A stretch of DNA of 64,000 nt from Branchipolynoe longqiensis (GCA_030323885.1 CM059199.1:2687923-2751922), one strand, 5' to 3'. Positions 1 to 10,363 are shown, counted from the stretch's first letter. The notes: generated from the letters alone by a model not told the origin. A program made the numbers and translations.

Positions 1-560
1 TTTATATACGGGAACAAAATAGTGCCACCACCCGGAAGGGACGCATAGAGCCCGCCCCCACGACCACCCCTCTAGTCGCCCACAAAGCCTTCCAACGCCA
101 AGCACCTTACCCTGACCACAAAATCCTCCATTTCAGAACCACCATGCTATGAAATAAGTTTTGAAATCTACAGCATTTTGATATACGCAACCCCACGGAA
201 GGGCAGCACGACTCACACAACGTGTTGATTCATAGTCAGTGAGGCCAGCGCATAACGCTGGTAAGCCTGATAATACAAGTCATTATTAGAACCACAATAG
301 TAACATATGTTTGATTCTACAGCATTTTGACAGTCACACCAATATTACTTGTGTGTGGTTTGACAATAACTGTCTCCAATGCTAGCCATTTTATAATAAA
401 GCTTAGCCAAAAACTAAGTATTTCGCTAAACAATCAAATTGACTTCAAACTAATCTAATGAAAATTATTACTGTCACTTTCTTATCTTTATCTGAACTGT
501 TTAACCCAGACTCAATATTATCGGATTCTAGAATTTTAACCTCGAAACAAAGATCTTCAT
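1..560. other. Unassigned sequence
   Basis: I recognise no gene or known repeat. The block holds a short dispersed motif (CTACAGCATTTTGA) near 168 and again near 317, so it may contain a decayed repeat. The region after about 420 is AT-rich and runs into the SINE-C copy that begins near 563. Confidence 0.4.
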
Positions 561-562
561 TT

Positions 563-866
563 GTTGTTGAAGATTTATACTGCCTATCATGGATAAGCCT
601 GAATAGGCTTGTTTTCACCATTAGACAGTTTGTCGATAGAAAGCCCGAGCCTACACTTTTACCGACCCAAGGGATTTTTAACCTCCCACACCACATAGAC
701 ATGGTATGAGAGCAACTGGCCTTTGATGACGCTGTAAGTTATACACAGCGGTGGAAATCCAAATTGGCAGAGATGGGGGCATGGGGAATCGAACCACCGA
801 CCTTCAGATTAGGAGTCCGACCTAGAACAAAGTCAGACACTCTAACCACTCCGCCACAGAGAACAC
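563..866 (-). mobile_element. SINE-C, near full length, tRNA-headed
   Basis: Read on the minus strand, the head at the right end has a tRNA-like box A (GGCGGAGTGGTTAGAG) and box B (GGTTCGATTCC). These are internal RNA polymerase III promoter elements. The body follows, and the 3' tail carries the hairpin AAGCCTATTCAGGCTT before a CAA-rich end near 563. The tail matches the 3' end of the LINE copy at 54037-55540, so this SINE is probably moved by that LINE machinery. Other copies lie near 922, 4609, 10364 and 11300. Confidence 0.8.
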
Positions 867-921
867 CACATCAATGCAACATTCACTATATGAAGTGTGT
901 ATTTTCAGGATTCTAAACATA

Positions 922-1180
922 AATCCCGTGCCCCCAGCTCTGCCAATTTGGATTTCCACCACTGTGTATAACTTACAGTGTCATCAAAGGCCGGTTGCTC
1001 TCATACCATGTGTATGTAGTGTGGGAGGTTAAAAATCCCTTGGGTCGGTAAAAGTGTAGGCTCGGGCTTTCTATCGACCAGCAGTGGAATGAGGAAGACC
1101 AGTCGTCTATGACTGAAATTAACCCTGCTTAAACAACTAATGGACCAAAAACAAAAACAAAAAACAAAAAATAAAATCCT
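922..1180 (+). mobile_element. Chimeric SINE: SINE-C body with SINE-B tail
   Basis: The body from 922 to about 1079 matches SINE-C in the opposite orientation to the copy at 563-866. Where SINE-C normally continues into its hairpin tail, this copy switches at about 1080 to a different tail (CAGTGGAATGAGGAAGACC then an ACAAAAACAAAAAC end). That tail occurs at 3250-3336 and, reversed, at about 21840-21920 and 41690-41760. It forms an inverted pair with the neighbouring SINE-C. Bases 1181-1458 after it hold nothing I recognise. Confidence 0.7.
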
Positions 1181-1458
1181 ACCCAATTTCAAATCTAACA
1201 GTCCTAAGCGGTAGAGCTAATCCCAAGTCCCAACACCAAATGACGACTACGTGTTTATTAAACAGCCACCACATAGCTAGAAACCATATAGTACCACTCA
1301 GTCAGTGTCCAGACCGTTCGAAACTAGACAAGGCAATGACCATCAACTAACACTGGAGGCACCATCACGTGACCTGATATAGGACGCCAGCCTCCCCAAA
1401 TAACGGTAGGGATGGATCAAGATCAAGGTGTTCATTGGCTGAGACAACAGCATTTAAA

Positions 1459-1797
1459 CCAGACGGGATGGCCGAATGAGTTCAGGCTCAGCCTCCTGTT
1501 TTTAGAGATCGTGGGATTCGAACCCTGGTCAAGTCAAACCGAAGACATAAAAATGTATACTTGTCGCTTCCTAGCCTGGGTGGTCACCAATATTAGGATA
1601 GGGCAAGGAGTGGTTGCTTCACTGTTAGGATAATGTGACTGAGTGGGATATCAGGTCATGGTGCTGGCGGATTGATCTCCCAGTAGGGCAGCACTATGAA
1701 ATCACAATGAGGGTGCACTCTCACAAATCGGTACCCGTCCTGATATGACCAGAGATGTTTCTAGGACGTAAAACACCAACAACCAACCAACAGCCAG
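1459..1797 (+). mobile_element. SINE-A, full length, tRNA-headed
   Basis: The head has a tRNA-like box A (GATGGCCGAATGAGTT) and box B (GATTCGAACCC). The body contains the family blocks GGATAATGTGACTGAGTGGG and CAGCACTATGAAATC. The tail is the conserved GTCCTGATATGACC block ending in ACAACCAACC. This is the commonest dispersed repeat of the window, with more than fifteen full or partial copies on both strands. Confidence 0.85.
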
Positions 1798-1804
1798 CAT
1801 TTAA

Positions 1805-2897
1805 AGCTACATAGTCCGATGAAATATCAAATTTTCCAAACCAAACCAATTATCTAGATTTGATTTTACATATCTAACTTAGATACTGATGCACTTATTA
1901 AGCAGTTGTTTCTGCATAGAAGGCAATACTGAGTCAATTTAACAGAACCTGTTACTGCAGAAGTCTATGGTGTCAGAGTTTTGACAAGCTTGCCAAAACT
2001 AAATTTCCATGTTTGCACCCAAAATATCTCAAAAGTTTACCATTTAAAATAAAAGTAACTTTGAACTAATGTAAAGTAGATACTAATGATCGATCTAATA
2101 TCTTTATCTCAGAAAAAATACATAAATTCAAAACCATCGGACTTTGCAACTTTGACAAAGTTGTTGCTTATGTAAACTAGGACACTTTCCTTATACTACT
2201 AGAGGAAACCAGACTGCTATCCCAACATTGGCTTCCGTAATGAGCTATAGTGGCTTCCGCTATCAGCTGTTTGAAACTGCACAATCCAACTAAAGCATCG
2301 ACATCAAAGCACTCACCTAGATTTGATCCTACATTTTGATATTAGAAATTGGTTTGCTCATTTTATATTTACCGCAGTTTGTTTATACTGGTATACAATG
2401 TATGCCCTGTTCTGATATGATAAAACGCCAACAAACAACCAACCAATGTAAGCTTCTAGGCTCGATGAAGGTAAACAAATGCGATGTCCAGCATATTGGT
2501 GTGCTGACCAAAGTGGGTTTTTTTTCAGTTTAAATTCCTCTAAAAGTCAAAGTTGCATAGTCCGATGGTTTTGAATTTATGTATTTTTTCTGAGATAAAT
2601 ATATTAGATCGATCACTAGTATCTACTTTACATTAGTTCAAAGTTAGTTTCATTTTAAATGGTAAACCTTTGAGATTTTTTGAGTGCAAACATGGGAAAT
2701 TAGTTTTGCCAAGCTTGCCAAAACTCCTACACCATAGACTTCTGCAGTAACAGGTTTTGTTAAATTGACTCAGTATTGCCTTCTACGCAGAAACAAATGC
2801 ATAATAAGTGCATCAGTATTTAAGTTAGATATGTGAAATCAAATCTAGATAATTGGTTTGGTTTTGAAAATTTGATATTTCATCGGACTATGCAGCT
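1805..2897. mobile_element. 1.1-kb element with ~360-bp inverted arms and TTAA flanks
   Basis: Two copies of a short TIR element (arms about 1805-2157 and 2545-2897) face each other across a 385-bp spacer. Outer ends are AGCTACATAGTCCGATG on the left and its near-inverse on the right. TTAA sits immediately outside each end (1801-1804 and 2898-2901). The inner ends also carry the TIR. This may be one long-armed unit or two solo copies; the paired outer TTAA favours a single unit. Confidence 0.65.
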
Positions 2898-2901
2898 TTA
2901 A

Positions 2902-3126
2902 ATTACCCATGGAACTGATTCCAATATAAAAGAAAGTTTATAGTAAATTTTGCGCTCCAAATTCCTCCAAGAGTTAACACTTATCCATGGAGCTGACTGC
3001 AAAGTAAACAAAAGTTTATTGTAATAATACACATGATATACATCTCTCAAATCATATAGCAGAAAATGAGAGAAAAAAACACCCATCGGATTATGCAACA
3101 ATAATAGTCGAATGAATTGAGCGCCT
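2902..3126. other. Intervening sequence with imperfect ~88-bp tandem duplication
   Basis: The block around CCATGGAACTGATTCC (2908) is repeated in diverged form around CCATGGAGCTGACTGC (2984), each followed by AAAGTTTAT. No gene is evident. Confidence 0.35.
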
Positions 3127-3336
3127 GTCTCCACTTTTGTCAGGTTGAGGGGCTCAAACCCATGGCTGATTCAAACCAACGTCTTAAAAATGTATACTTA
3201 TTGTTTTAGTACCCAGCCTGACGCCCAGCATTAGTAGGATAGGGTAACGTGCAGTGCAATGAGGAAGACCAATATTCCGCGATTGGAATTTCCCCCACTT
3301 AATCAAGTAATGTACCCCACAAAAACAACGCCAAAA
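3127..3336 (+). mobile_element. SINE-B: SINE-A-like head with alternative tail
   Basis: The head and early body (AACCCATGG..., CAGCATTAGTAGGATAGGGT) match SINE-A. At about 3250 the sequence turns into the alternative tail GTGCAATGAGGAAGACC, ending TAATGTACCCCACAAAAAC. The 5' part of the head is decayed. Confidence 0.65.
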
Positions 3337-3647
3337 GTTGTTTATTTTAAACCATGTGACTTTCCGTCTATTGCGAGGCGAAGGCCAATGCTCGCCTATT
3401 TCACCATCTAAACACAAGGCGCATGTGGCTTCGCGAATTACATTCACTCCTTACGCGTGCCTGGGGGATGTACGTCATGTCACGTCAGGAAGTTGTACCC
3501 CCCCGGCGTCCCGTCCTGTCATATCACGTCATGTCAAAGCCGGCAGGTCCCTTGATGCTTCCTTCGCTAATGAGACAAAGCCTTTCTCTCAGCACCATCG
3601 CCTCACCCGGCCAGACCCTGCTCACTTAATCACCAGATCCTCATTAC
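3337..3647. other. Single-copy island with clustered CRE-like sites
   Basis: This is non-repetitive, moderately GC-rich sequence between two SINEs. It has a cluster of CGTCA cores: TACGTCATGTCACGTCAGG near 3471 and ATATCACGTCATGTCAAAG near 3521. CTAATGAGACAAAG and CTTAATCACC lie near 3568 and 3624. Such sites suit CREB/ATF or homeodomain proteins, but short motifs also occur by chance. No coding potential is recognised. Confidence 0.3.
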
Positions 3648-3985
3648 GGTTGGTTGGTTGTTGGAGTCTTATGTAATGGCAACATCTAAGGTCATATTAG
3701 GACGGGTACTGAGTTGGGACAGTGCTCACACATGGTGACTTTATAGTACTGCCCCACTGGGAGACCAGACTGCCAGCACCATGACCTGATATCCCACTCA
3801 GTCACATTATCCTGACACTGAGCCAACCAGTACTCGCCCTATCCTAACAATGCTGAGCGCCTGGCTAGGTATAGCTCTTTAAGTCATTGGTTTGACTCGA
3901 TCAGGGTTCAAATGAATCCCACGATTGACCAACACGGGAGACGGACGTTCAACTCATTCGGCAATCCCGGGCGGTCCCCCTCATT
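3648..3985 (-). mobile_element. SINE-A, near full length
   Basis: The minus-strand copy has its tail at 3648 (GGTTGGTTGTTGGAGT) and its head near 3985 (reverse of GCCGAATGAGTTGAACG). The family body block ending ATATCCCACTCAGTCACATT is near 3792. Bases 3986-4134 hold nothing clear. Confidence 0.8.
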
Positions 3986-4134
3986 ACTGTAGTGTACACT
4001 GTAGTGATATCTGCACGATGATAGCTAGCTGCCAGGGCAGAATCATTTACACATGCTAAGGGCAGATTTGGCTACAAATCTAATGTATTACAGTGAGACC
4101 CCGTTATAACAGTCTTAGCTTTTTAATTCATGTA

Positions 4135-4325
4135 GGAGATTTTCTTCCAACTAGTGGTCCACTTTATAAGCTGTCTGGTTTGTGGGAAAGTGCATATAAA
4201 AGACCCCTTGCTGCTTATCGGATTTCCTCTAAAGAAATATGTCAGAATGTCCGTATGTTTGATGTCCAATAGCCGATGATAAAAATCAATGCACTGTAGA
4301 GGTGTCGTTAAATTAAGCACACAGT
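4135..4325 (+). mobile_element. SINE-N, 5'-truncated
   Basis: It contains the conserved body CCAACTAGTGGTCCAC, AAAGTGCATATAAAAGACCC and CCGATGATAAAAATCAATGC, ending in GTCGTTAAATTAAGC. The tRNA-like head seen in the full copy at 8556-8886 is absent here. Confidence 0.75.
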
Positions 4326-4369
4326 CCTTTTTTTAAAAGGAGATTTTCAACATATGTGCTCTAGCTTAA

Positions 4370-5040
4370 AGCTGCATAATCCGATAAAGCGTCAAATTTT
4401 CAAAACCAAAATAATTATTATCTAGATTTGATTCTACATAATCTAACTGATACTTGCTGATGCACATATAAAGCATTTTGTTGCCACATAGAAGGGAATA
4501 TCAAGTCAATCCAATAGAACCTATTACTGCTGAAGTCTATGGGGCTCAGAGTTCTGGTGTGCTGGCGAAAATTAGTTTTACACGTTTGCCCTTCAAATAT
4601 CTCAATAGGTTGTTGTTGTTGTTGAAGATTTATACTGCCTATCATGGATAAGCCTGAATAGGCTTGTTTTCACCATTAGACAGTTTGTCGATAGAAAGCC
4701 CGAGCCTACACTTTTACCAACCCAAAGGATTTTTAACCTCCCACACCAGATAGACATGGTATGAGCGCAACCGGCCTTTGATGACGCTGTAAGTTATACA
4801 CACCGGTGGAAATCCAAATTGGCAGAGGTGGGGGCACAAGGAATCGAACCACCGACCTTCAGATTAGGAGTCTGACCTAGAATAAAGTCAGACACTCTAA
4901 CCACTCCGCCACAGAGAAAGGTAGCTTCTTTACAACAAAACTTAAAAGCTGCTTCAAACTAAGGTAAGGTATATCATAATAACTAATATTAGATATTTAT
5001 CTCAGGAAACTGACAGAAACTCAAAACCATCGGACTATGC
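4370..5040 (+). mobile_element. TTAA-family TIR element interrupted by a SINE-C
   Basis: The left end AGCTGCATAATCCGATAAA follows TTAA at 4366-4369. The body matches the copies at 1805, 13048 and 51277. It is split at about 4609-4918 by a SINE-C and resumes as TGCTTCAAACTAAGG, then runs to CCATCGGACTATGC at 5027-5040. The right terminus is missing; a second TIR element begins 7 bp further on. Confidence 0.7.
4609..4918 (-). mobile_element. SINE-C, near full length, nested in a TIR element
   Basis: The head is at the right end (GGCGGAGTGGTTAGAG on the minus strand) and the hairpin tail near 4645-4660. A run of GTT repeats at the left end is the reversed A/C-rich 3' end of the SINE. Its position shows it inserted after the TIR element at 4370-5040. 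Confidence 0.8.
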
Positions 5041-5046
5041 CCATAA

Positions 5047-5575
5047 AAGGCCCTGTCACACTTTACCGGATTGAGGAAATGGATTGAAATGGAACAAAGT
5101 CTGGTGATATTCAGCAAAGTTTGTGTCCGTTGCATATCCATTGATATTTGTCCCGATCCGTTACATGTTTTGAGCATGCACAAAACTTGTAATGGATTGT
5201 GCCGAACCGACTTATGCGGTTATTTTTCCATTACCATCCATTCCCCATCCATTTCCCGCCCATTCCCATCTGTTACCCATCCATTACCCATCCGTTATCA
5301 TCCATTACCATCCTTTACTGTCTGTTGCCATTCATTACATATCCATTACACGTCCGTTGCCGTTCGTTATACTTCTTTTTGTATTCTGAATTGTACATTG
5401 CTCATTAGATACATTATCACCCGTTACCATCTGTTACCCATCCCTTACTGTCTGTTACCCGTCCGTTACCGTCTGTTACATAATGGATACATTTCAAGTC
5501 CGAATCACACCGGATTAGAATATTTGTGTCCAGCTCTGTCCGTATCCTCAATCCGGTAAAGTGTGACAGGGCCTC
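5047..5575. mobile_element. 529-bp TIR element, TAA target duplication (Harbinger-like MITE)
   Basis: Near-perfect inverted termini of about 30 bp: left AAGGCCCTGTCACACTTTAC, right its inverse. They are flanked by TAA at 5044-5046 and 5576-5578. A 3-bp TAA/TTA duplication is typical of PIF/Harbinger transposons. The interior (5225-5480) is a degenerate ladder of 10-12-bp CATCCATTACC / CGTCCGTTACC units with no transposase, so the element is non-autonomous. Bases 5579-5811 hold nothing recognised. Confidence 0.75.
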
Positions 5576-5811
5576 TAAGATGATAGATTGCTATGACTTT
5601 GAGGGCAGGCATCGGAAGTAACAGCGAGATGAGCGAAAATTTGATCGAAATAATGACAGAACACTCTCCAAACAGATTTAATAACTAGTACTATATAGTA
5701 GTAGCCATGGTTCGGAGAATGTGGTTGGGAAGTCCTGGAAGGAACCTGAGGTCTACTGTATTTCTGTGATTCCCTGATGGTGGAAAACACGCTTGAGATA
5801 TAATATATATA

Positions 5812-6041
5812 TGAAGAGTTCAGGCACAAAACCCCGTAAATGCCAATTCACAAATTGATTTAAAATACTCGAAGGTAATTTTAATACTCATTAATTCTAC
5901 TTTGCTTGTGATGCAATGTTTGAGAAGCGATCAACACAAAAATAGGAACTAAAAAAATGAACCTCTAGAAGGGTTGAGACCAATGTTAATCTCAATATTG
6001 GATTGGCATTTATGGTATTTTGCGCCTGACCTGTTCAAGTA
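5812..6041. mobile_element. Short TIR element, GTTCAGGC family, copy 1
   Basis: The left end GAGTTCAGGCACAAAACC is the inverse of the right end TTTTGCGCCTGACCTGTTC with a few mismatches. The interior is AT-rich and non-coding. A second copy lies at 33917-34152. Confidence 0.6.
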
Positions 6042-6221
6042 TATATCTATATACTTATATATGCTCTATTTGTGTATGATATATAATCATTATGTGAATA
6101 AAAAAGGATTTTGTATTATAATTGCACAGTATTGTCATTGTACATTCCCTTCAAAGGTTGGCCCGAGAAAGATCAGGTAAACACTCCTGAGTGGAGGGAC
6201 CAGACCAATCCAGTATCACAG

Positions 6222-6320
6222 CTTTCCAGCGTTGAAAACAAGCACCCTCACAGGAGCTTATACGATATGGGCAGAATAAAAAACTTGTCATAAAAAAACA
6301 AACAAAAAAACAACAACATT
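6222..6320 (+). mobile_element. Diverged LINE/SINE 3' tail
   Basis: It reads TTGAAAACAAGC, a stem-loop (AAGCACCCTCACAGGAGCTT), then GGGCAGAATAAAAAACTTG and an A/C-rich end. This is the same order as the 3' end of the LINE copy at 54037-55540. The stem keeps pairing despite a different sequence. No body is attached. Confidence 0.55.
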
Positions 6321-6527
6321 CTACTCTGTGGGTGCTTCTCGCTCCTCCCATCATATGAGCAATGTACACTACCACTACTCAAATCTTGTCCAATGGGCAC
6401 GCCACACTGTCACTCACGCCTGAGAATTGTTTACCTCTGGCAAACTGGCGGCTGCCACTGACCATAGCCCGAACCAATTACCTTGAATCTTTACAGATTT
6501 ACATTGATGTATGAAATGAGATACCAA

Positions 6528-7057
6528 TGGTGATGTCACATTACGACGCTTCTCGCCGGCGTGCCGCCAACGCGCAGAATCACTTTTAATCGTCGAGAGA
6601 CGTCAAACTGTTTGGCGTCAGCGCAACGTATTGGTAGTGTGCAGCCGAAGTTGTGAGGAAAAAAACAAAAACGTTTGGCGCGACGTCCTGATATGACCTT
6701 AGATGTTGGTAGGACATAAAACAACAAGAGACACACAAAGCAACGGTTTGGCGCAAAGTGTCGGAATGACCCTCATATGCCCGCGGCGTGTGCATAACCT
6801 TCGCATAACGTTATTCCAGTGCGTCCAACGTCCCCATAATGTTGGCAGCCATGTGTTGTCGCACGTCAAAAGTTTTGCGCAAGCGCAAAACTTTGCTGAT
6901 CCCCTAATGCGCACTGCCGTCCGTCGCCATCCATCAACGATTACTAACGTGCGCCTAATGCGTGCGTAAGGCTTCCTGACGTATCCCGATGTTGCGCCAA
7001 AATATCAAATATACGTTGACGCGCGTTGGCGAGAAGCATCGGAATGTGACAGCACCA
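6528..7057. mobile_element. 530-bp TIR element with embedded SINE-A tail
   Basis: Left TGGTGATGTCACATTACGAC and right its near inverse ending GTGACAGCACCA form about 33-bp termini containing GGCGAGAAGC. The interior has many GCGCAA/TTGGCG repeats in both orientations. A 5'-truncated SINE-A tail lies inside at about 6684-6727. The flanking trinucleotides (CAA and TTA) do not match, so the target duplication is uncertain. Confidence 0.65.
6684..6727 (+). mobile_element. SINE-A 3' fragment (44 bp)
   Basis: GTCCTGATATGACCTTAGAT followed by AGGACATAAAACAACAAG is the 3' end of SINE-A, inserted within the TIR element at 6528-7057. Confidence 0.6.
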
Positions 7058-7133
7058 TTAGCTAGGCCAAATCTTTGAAAATGTTAGAGCCAAAGAGGTT
7101 GAAGATCAATACTTTGCTGAAATATAGCAAGTA

Positions 7134-7311
7134 CAGTAAAACCTCTCTATACTGACCCCTCCACAGATCGACCACTGCCCTATATCGATCGCTTTATTTG
7201 GGTCCCAACAATACCATTGTAAGGATATTATAACTCTCTAACCCGACAACCATCCTAAATGGACCACGTAAAGTCGGTCCCAAGGTCGGTCGATTTAGAG
7301 AGGTTTTACTG
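7134..7311. mobile_element. 178-bp pogo/Tigger-like MITE, TA duplication
   Basis: The terminal CAGTAAAACCTCTCTA and its exact inverse TAGAGAGGTTTTACTG are flanked by TA at 7132-7133 and 7312-7313. CAGT...AACC ends with a TA duplication are typical of pogo/Tigger-type mariner elements. The interior carries CGATCGCTTTATTTGGGTCC, also present in the decayed copies at 36161-36360 and 63293-63413. Confidence 0.75.
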
Positions 7312-7364
7312 TACATTGTTTGTGACCACATTACACCAGGGCTGGGGCCACTATGGGTTTGTTG

Positions 7365-7592
7365 CAGAATATTTATTCATTTATTTATTCATATATTCAT
7401 TTCTTTCTTCATTTCTTTCTTTATTTCTTTCTTTGTTTCTTTATTTATTTATTCATTCATACATTAAATTTTTTTAAATTTATTTATTCATTCATCTATT
7501 TATTTATTTATTCATTTATTTATTTATTTATTCATTCATTTATTCATTTATTCATTCATTTATTTATTTATTTATTTATTTATTTATTTTTG
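7365..7592. repeat. ATTT/CATT tetranucleotide microsatellite
   Basis: About 230 bp of TTTATTTATTCATTCATTTC-type sequence, interrupted near 7470. Bases 7593-8050 after it hold nothing I recognise. Confidence 0.9.
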
Positions 7593-8067
7593 CGTGAATA
7601 TGAATCTAGAGTGTTCTTTCTCCATGGTTCATCAACTGGACTGAATGAGGAATAGGCCTACATGTTGCCAGGTTACCCGGGCCACCCGTGGACGGGTACC
7701 CGTACCTTTCCCTCCTCCTGTTTCATCTGATATATATTACCAGTGCGAGTCAGCTGTAGATAATTCAGCGTTTCGATTTCATTTTGAATTATGCCTCACC
7801 TCTGTCTAACGTATGTGGTGTCTACCGACGTGACACACGGTGTCACCTATCAGCAGAATTCTCATCAATGCGCATGCGTACTCTGAATTATAGCGCATGT
7901 CTGTGAAGACACCGTGTTAATAAGATGTATCGAAATGATGATGGAGAAGATCAAGAGCTAGGAAACATAAGTGCTGAAGAAATATAAGTGATTGTATTGA
8001 GACTGATAGAAAGAGGGTAGGTTGGGATGGTACTCCCCTCTCCCCCCGCCCCCCTGCCAATATACAC

Positions 8068-8402
8068 CTACAACCCCCGCCACTGGAACAAATCGGTAGA
8101 GAACAGGATTCCAGTTTGCAAGATCGGGAGTTCGATTCCAGGTCGAGTTAAACCAATGACTTACGTGTCGCTTCCTAGACTCACGCTTGACATTAATAGG
8201 ATAGGGCGAGGACTGGTTAGCTCAGTGTCAGGATAATGTGACTCAGTGGGATATCGAGTTGTGTTGCTAGCAGCCTGATTTCCCAGTGGGGCAACGCTAT
8301 TATGTCACCATGAGTGCACACTGTTACTGTCACAAGTCGTAACCATCCAGATATGACCTTAGCTGTTGCCAGGACATAAAACTCCGACACCCAACTAACT
8401 GA
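8068..8402 (+). mobile_element. SINE-A, near full length
   Basis: The head has GAGAACAGGATTCC and box B GAGTTCGATTCC. The body has GTCAGGATAATGTGACTCAG and the tail ATATGACCTTAGCTGTTGCC, ending in CCAACTAAC. Confidence 0.75.
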
Positions 8403-8555
8403 CAACAACTGGTACAAACATACAGCCGTGTTGAAGTTACCGCATACACATAGGCAGTCTATCCAAACTCCCCAAAACATATAGGAACACTATAGCATAT
8501 GTCATATCAGCTCTCCTTAGTCCAACATATCCCTTTATCGCATCAGCAACAAGGG

Positions 8556-8886
8556 GATCCTGACATAGCTCAGTCGGTAGAGTGCCCACCTATGAAGCCG
8601 TCGGTCATCGGATTAATCCTCCTCAGTGGATCCATTTGCAGTTTGGGCTATTTTCCTTTCCAACCAGTGGTCCATGACTGGTTCATCAAAGGCTGTGGTA
8701 TGTGCTGTCCTGTCTGTGGGAAACGGCATATAGAATTAAAAGACCCCTTGGTGCTTGTCGGAAAGAGTAGCCTATGTGGCGGGAGTGGGTTTCCAAAGAA
8801 ATATGTCAGAATTACAATATGTTTGACGTCCAATAGTCGATGGTAAAAATCGATGTGTTCTCGAGGCGTCGTTAAATAAAACAAGC
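8556..8886 (+). mobile_element. SINE-N, full length with tRNA-like head
   Basis: The head has box A TAGCTCAGTCGGTAGAG and a weak box B GGTCATCGGATTAATCC. The conserved body CCAACCAGTGGTCCATGACT and GGCTGTGGTATGTGCTGTCC follows, then AAAAATCGATG and a GTCGTTAAATAAAAC end. The central body resembles SINE domains I associate with molluscs. Other copies: 4135, 19005 and 25598. Bases 8887-9082 are unassigned. Confidence 0.8.
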
Positions 8887-9082
8887 TTTACCTGTTTGCA
8901 TCAGCAACACTATCACTATTGCACTTACAAGAATACTGACAACGTAATGTAACTGAAGCCATACCTGTACACCTGTACTTGACTAGTATCACGTGGCCCT
9001 CCTTGGTAGGTACTGAAGGAAAGAGGTATATTGAGCGGTAACTCTGAGAGAAAGTCTCAGGTAAAACGGCAACCAGACATAC

Positions 9083-9720
9083 TAGTCTACCTGCACTTGA
9101 CGGGTCATTCGATTCATGCTTGTACCAGCCTCAGCTGCCAGTGAAGATCCTCTGCAGTATCGTACACACTCAGAACATTGCGGAAACGTCGTCAAGCTTA
9201 GGAAAAACACTGACGGGCAATGCTCCACCACACATATACCACCAAGGTCACTGTCCGGTAGTCATCATCGAGGGGGGGAACCAGACAGACGAGTCCACCC
9301 GCACTTGACGGTTCATTCGATTCATGCTTGTACCAGCCTCAGCTGCCAGGGAAGATCCGCTGCAGTCTTGTACACACTCGGAACATTGCGGAAATGTCGT
9401 CAAGCTTAGGAAAAACACTGATGGGCAATGCTCCACCACACATATACCACCAAGGTCACTGTCCGCTAATCACCATCGAGGGGGGAAACCAGACAGACTA
9501 GTCCACCCGCACTTGACGGTTCATTCGATTCATGCTTGTACCAGCCTCAGCTGCCAGTGAAGATCCTCTGCAGTATCGTACACACTCGGAACATTGCGGA
9601 AATGTCGTCAAGCTTAGGAAAAACACTGACGGGCAAATGCTCCACCACACATATACCACCAAGGTCACTGTCTGGTAGTCATCATCGAGGGAGGCAACCA
9701 GACGTTTCCAGGGCACCCGT
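9083..9720. repeat. Tandem repeat, three ~209-bp units
   Basis: Three consecutive copies begin near 9093, 9302 and 9510 with CACTTGACGG and each contain ATTCGATTCATGCTTGTACC and GCTCCACCACACATATACC. Copies differ by scattered substitutions and one-base indels, so the frame is not conserved between units and the open frames here are not persuasive as a gene. Confidence 0.85.
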
Positions 9721-9830
9721 TGTGGTTCAGCCAGACACTACCTGTCACGTTCATGTCAGTGGGGATAGGTGAGTGTGGCACTGATTGCTTAACCTGGGAG
9801 ACTTCGCTGTCACATCTACAGATAGTCTCA

Positions 9831-10108
9831 TGCCCCGGTCAGATACACGGTAGTGGATGTAATTGAACGCAGGTGAACATAGTGGAGGCTAACATGGGTC
9901 AAATGTGGCATAAGTATGTTAAACTACATTGAAAGACATTAAGGTATGGCAGGTTTTGATACGGATAAATATGTTACGGTATGGATAAATATGTTACGGT
10001 ACGGATAAAAATGTTATGGTATGGATGTTGGTACATTCAACTACATTGAACCACATTAGCCTCCACTACGTTCACCTAAGTCCACTAACGGCCATGTGAC
10101 CAGGGCTT
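9831..10108. mobile_element. 278-bp TIR element related to the one at 16803-17789
   Basis: Left GCCCCGGTCAGATACACGGT then AGTGGATGTAATTGAACG; the right end is its inverse ending CATGTGACCAGGGCT. The interior has ATACGGATAAATATGTTACG repeats. The TIR order (GGTCACATACACG, TTAGTGGATGTA, GTGGAGGCTAACAT) is the same as in the element at 16803-17789. Confidence 0.65.
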
Positions 10109-10118
10109 TGTCCAAGTA

Positions 10119-10363
10119 TGCTAGAGTATGCTAGAGCATGCTAGAGTACACTAGAGTATGCTTGAGTATGTTAGCATCACGGATGCAAATTCAGGCTCTA
10201 ACATAGCGCTCTTTTGAACATGTCCAAAGATTAAATCAGAACCCATGTTATTACCAAATTAGCATGATGGAGAAGTATGGATGCCGGTACGTTCAACTAG
10301 GTTCAACTACGTTAGCCTCCACTACATTCAACTATCTCTATTAACGTGTATGTAATGGTCAGT
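10119..10363. repeat. 10-bp AGTATGCTAG repeat and a solo TIR end
   Basis: Six or so copies of a 10-bp unit (AGTATGCTAG and variants) span 10119-10172. From about 10285 to 10363 the sequence GTTAGCCTCCACTACATTCA then TTAACGTGTATGTAATGGTC matches the right terminus of the 9831/16803 TIR family without a partner end. Confidence 0.55.
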
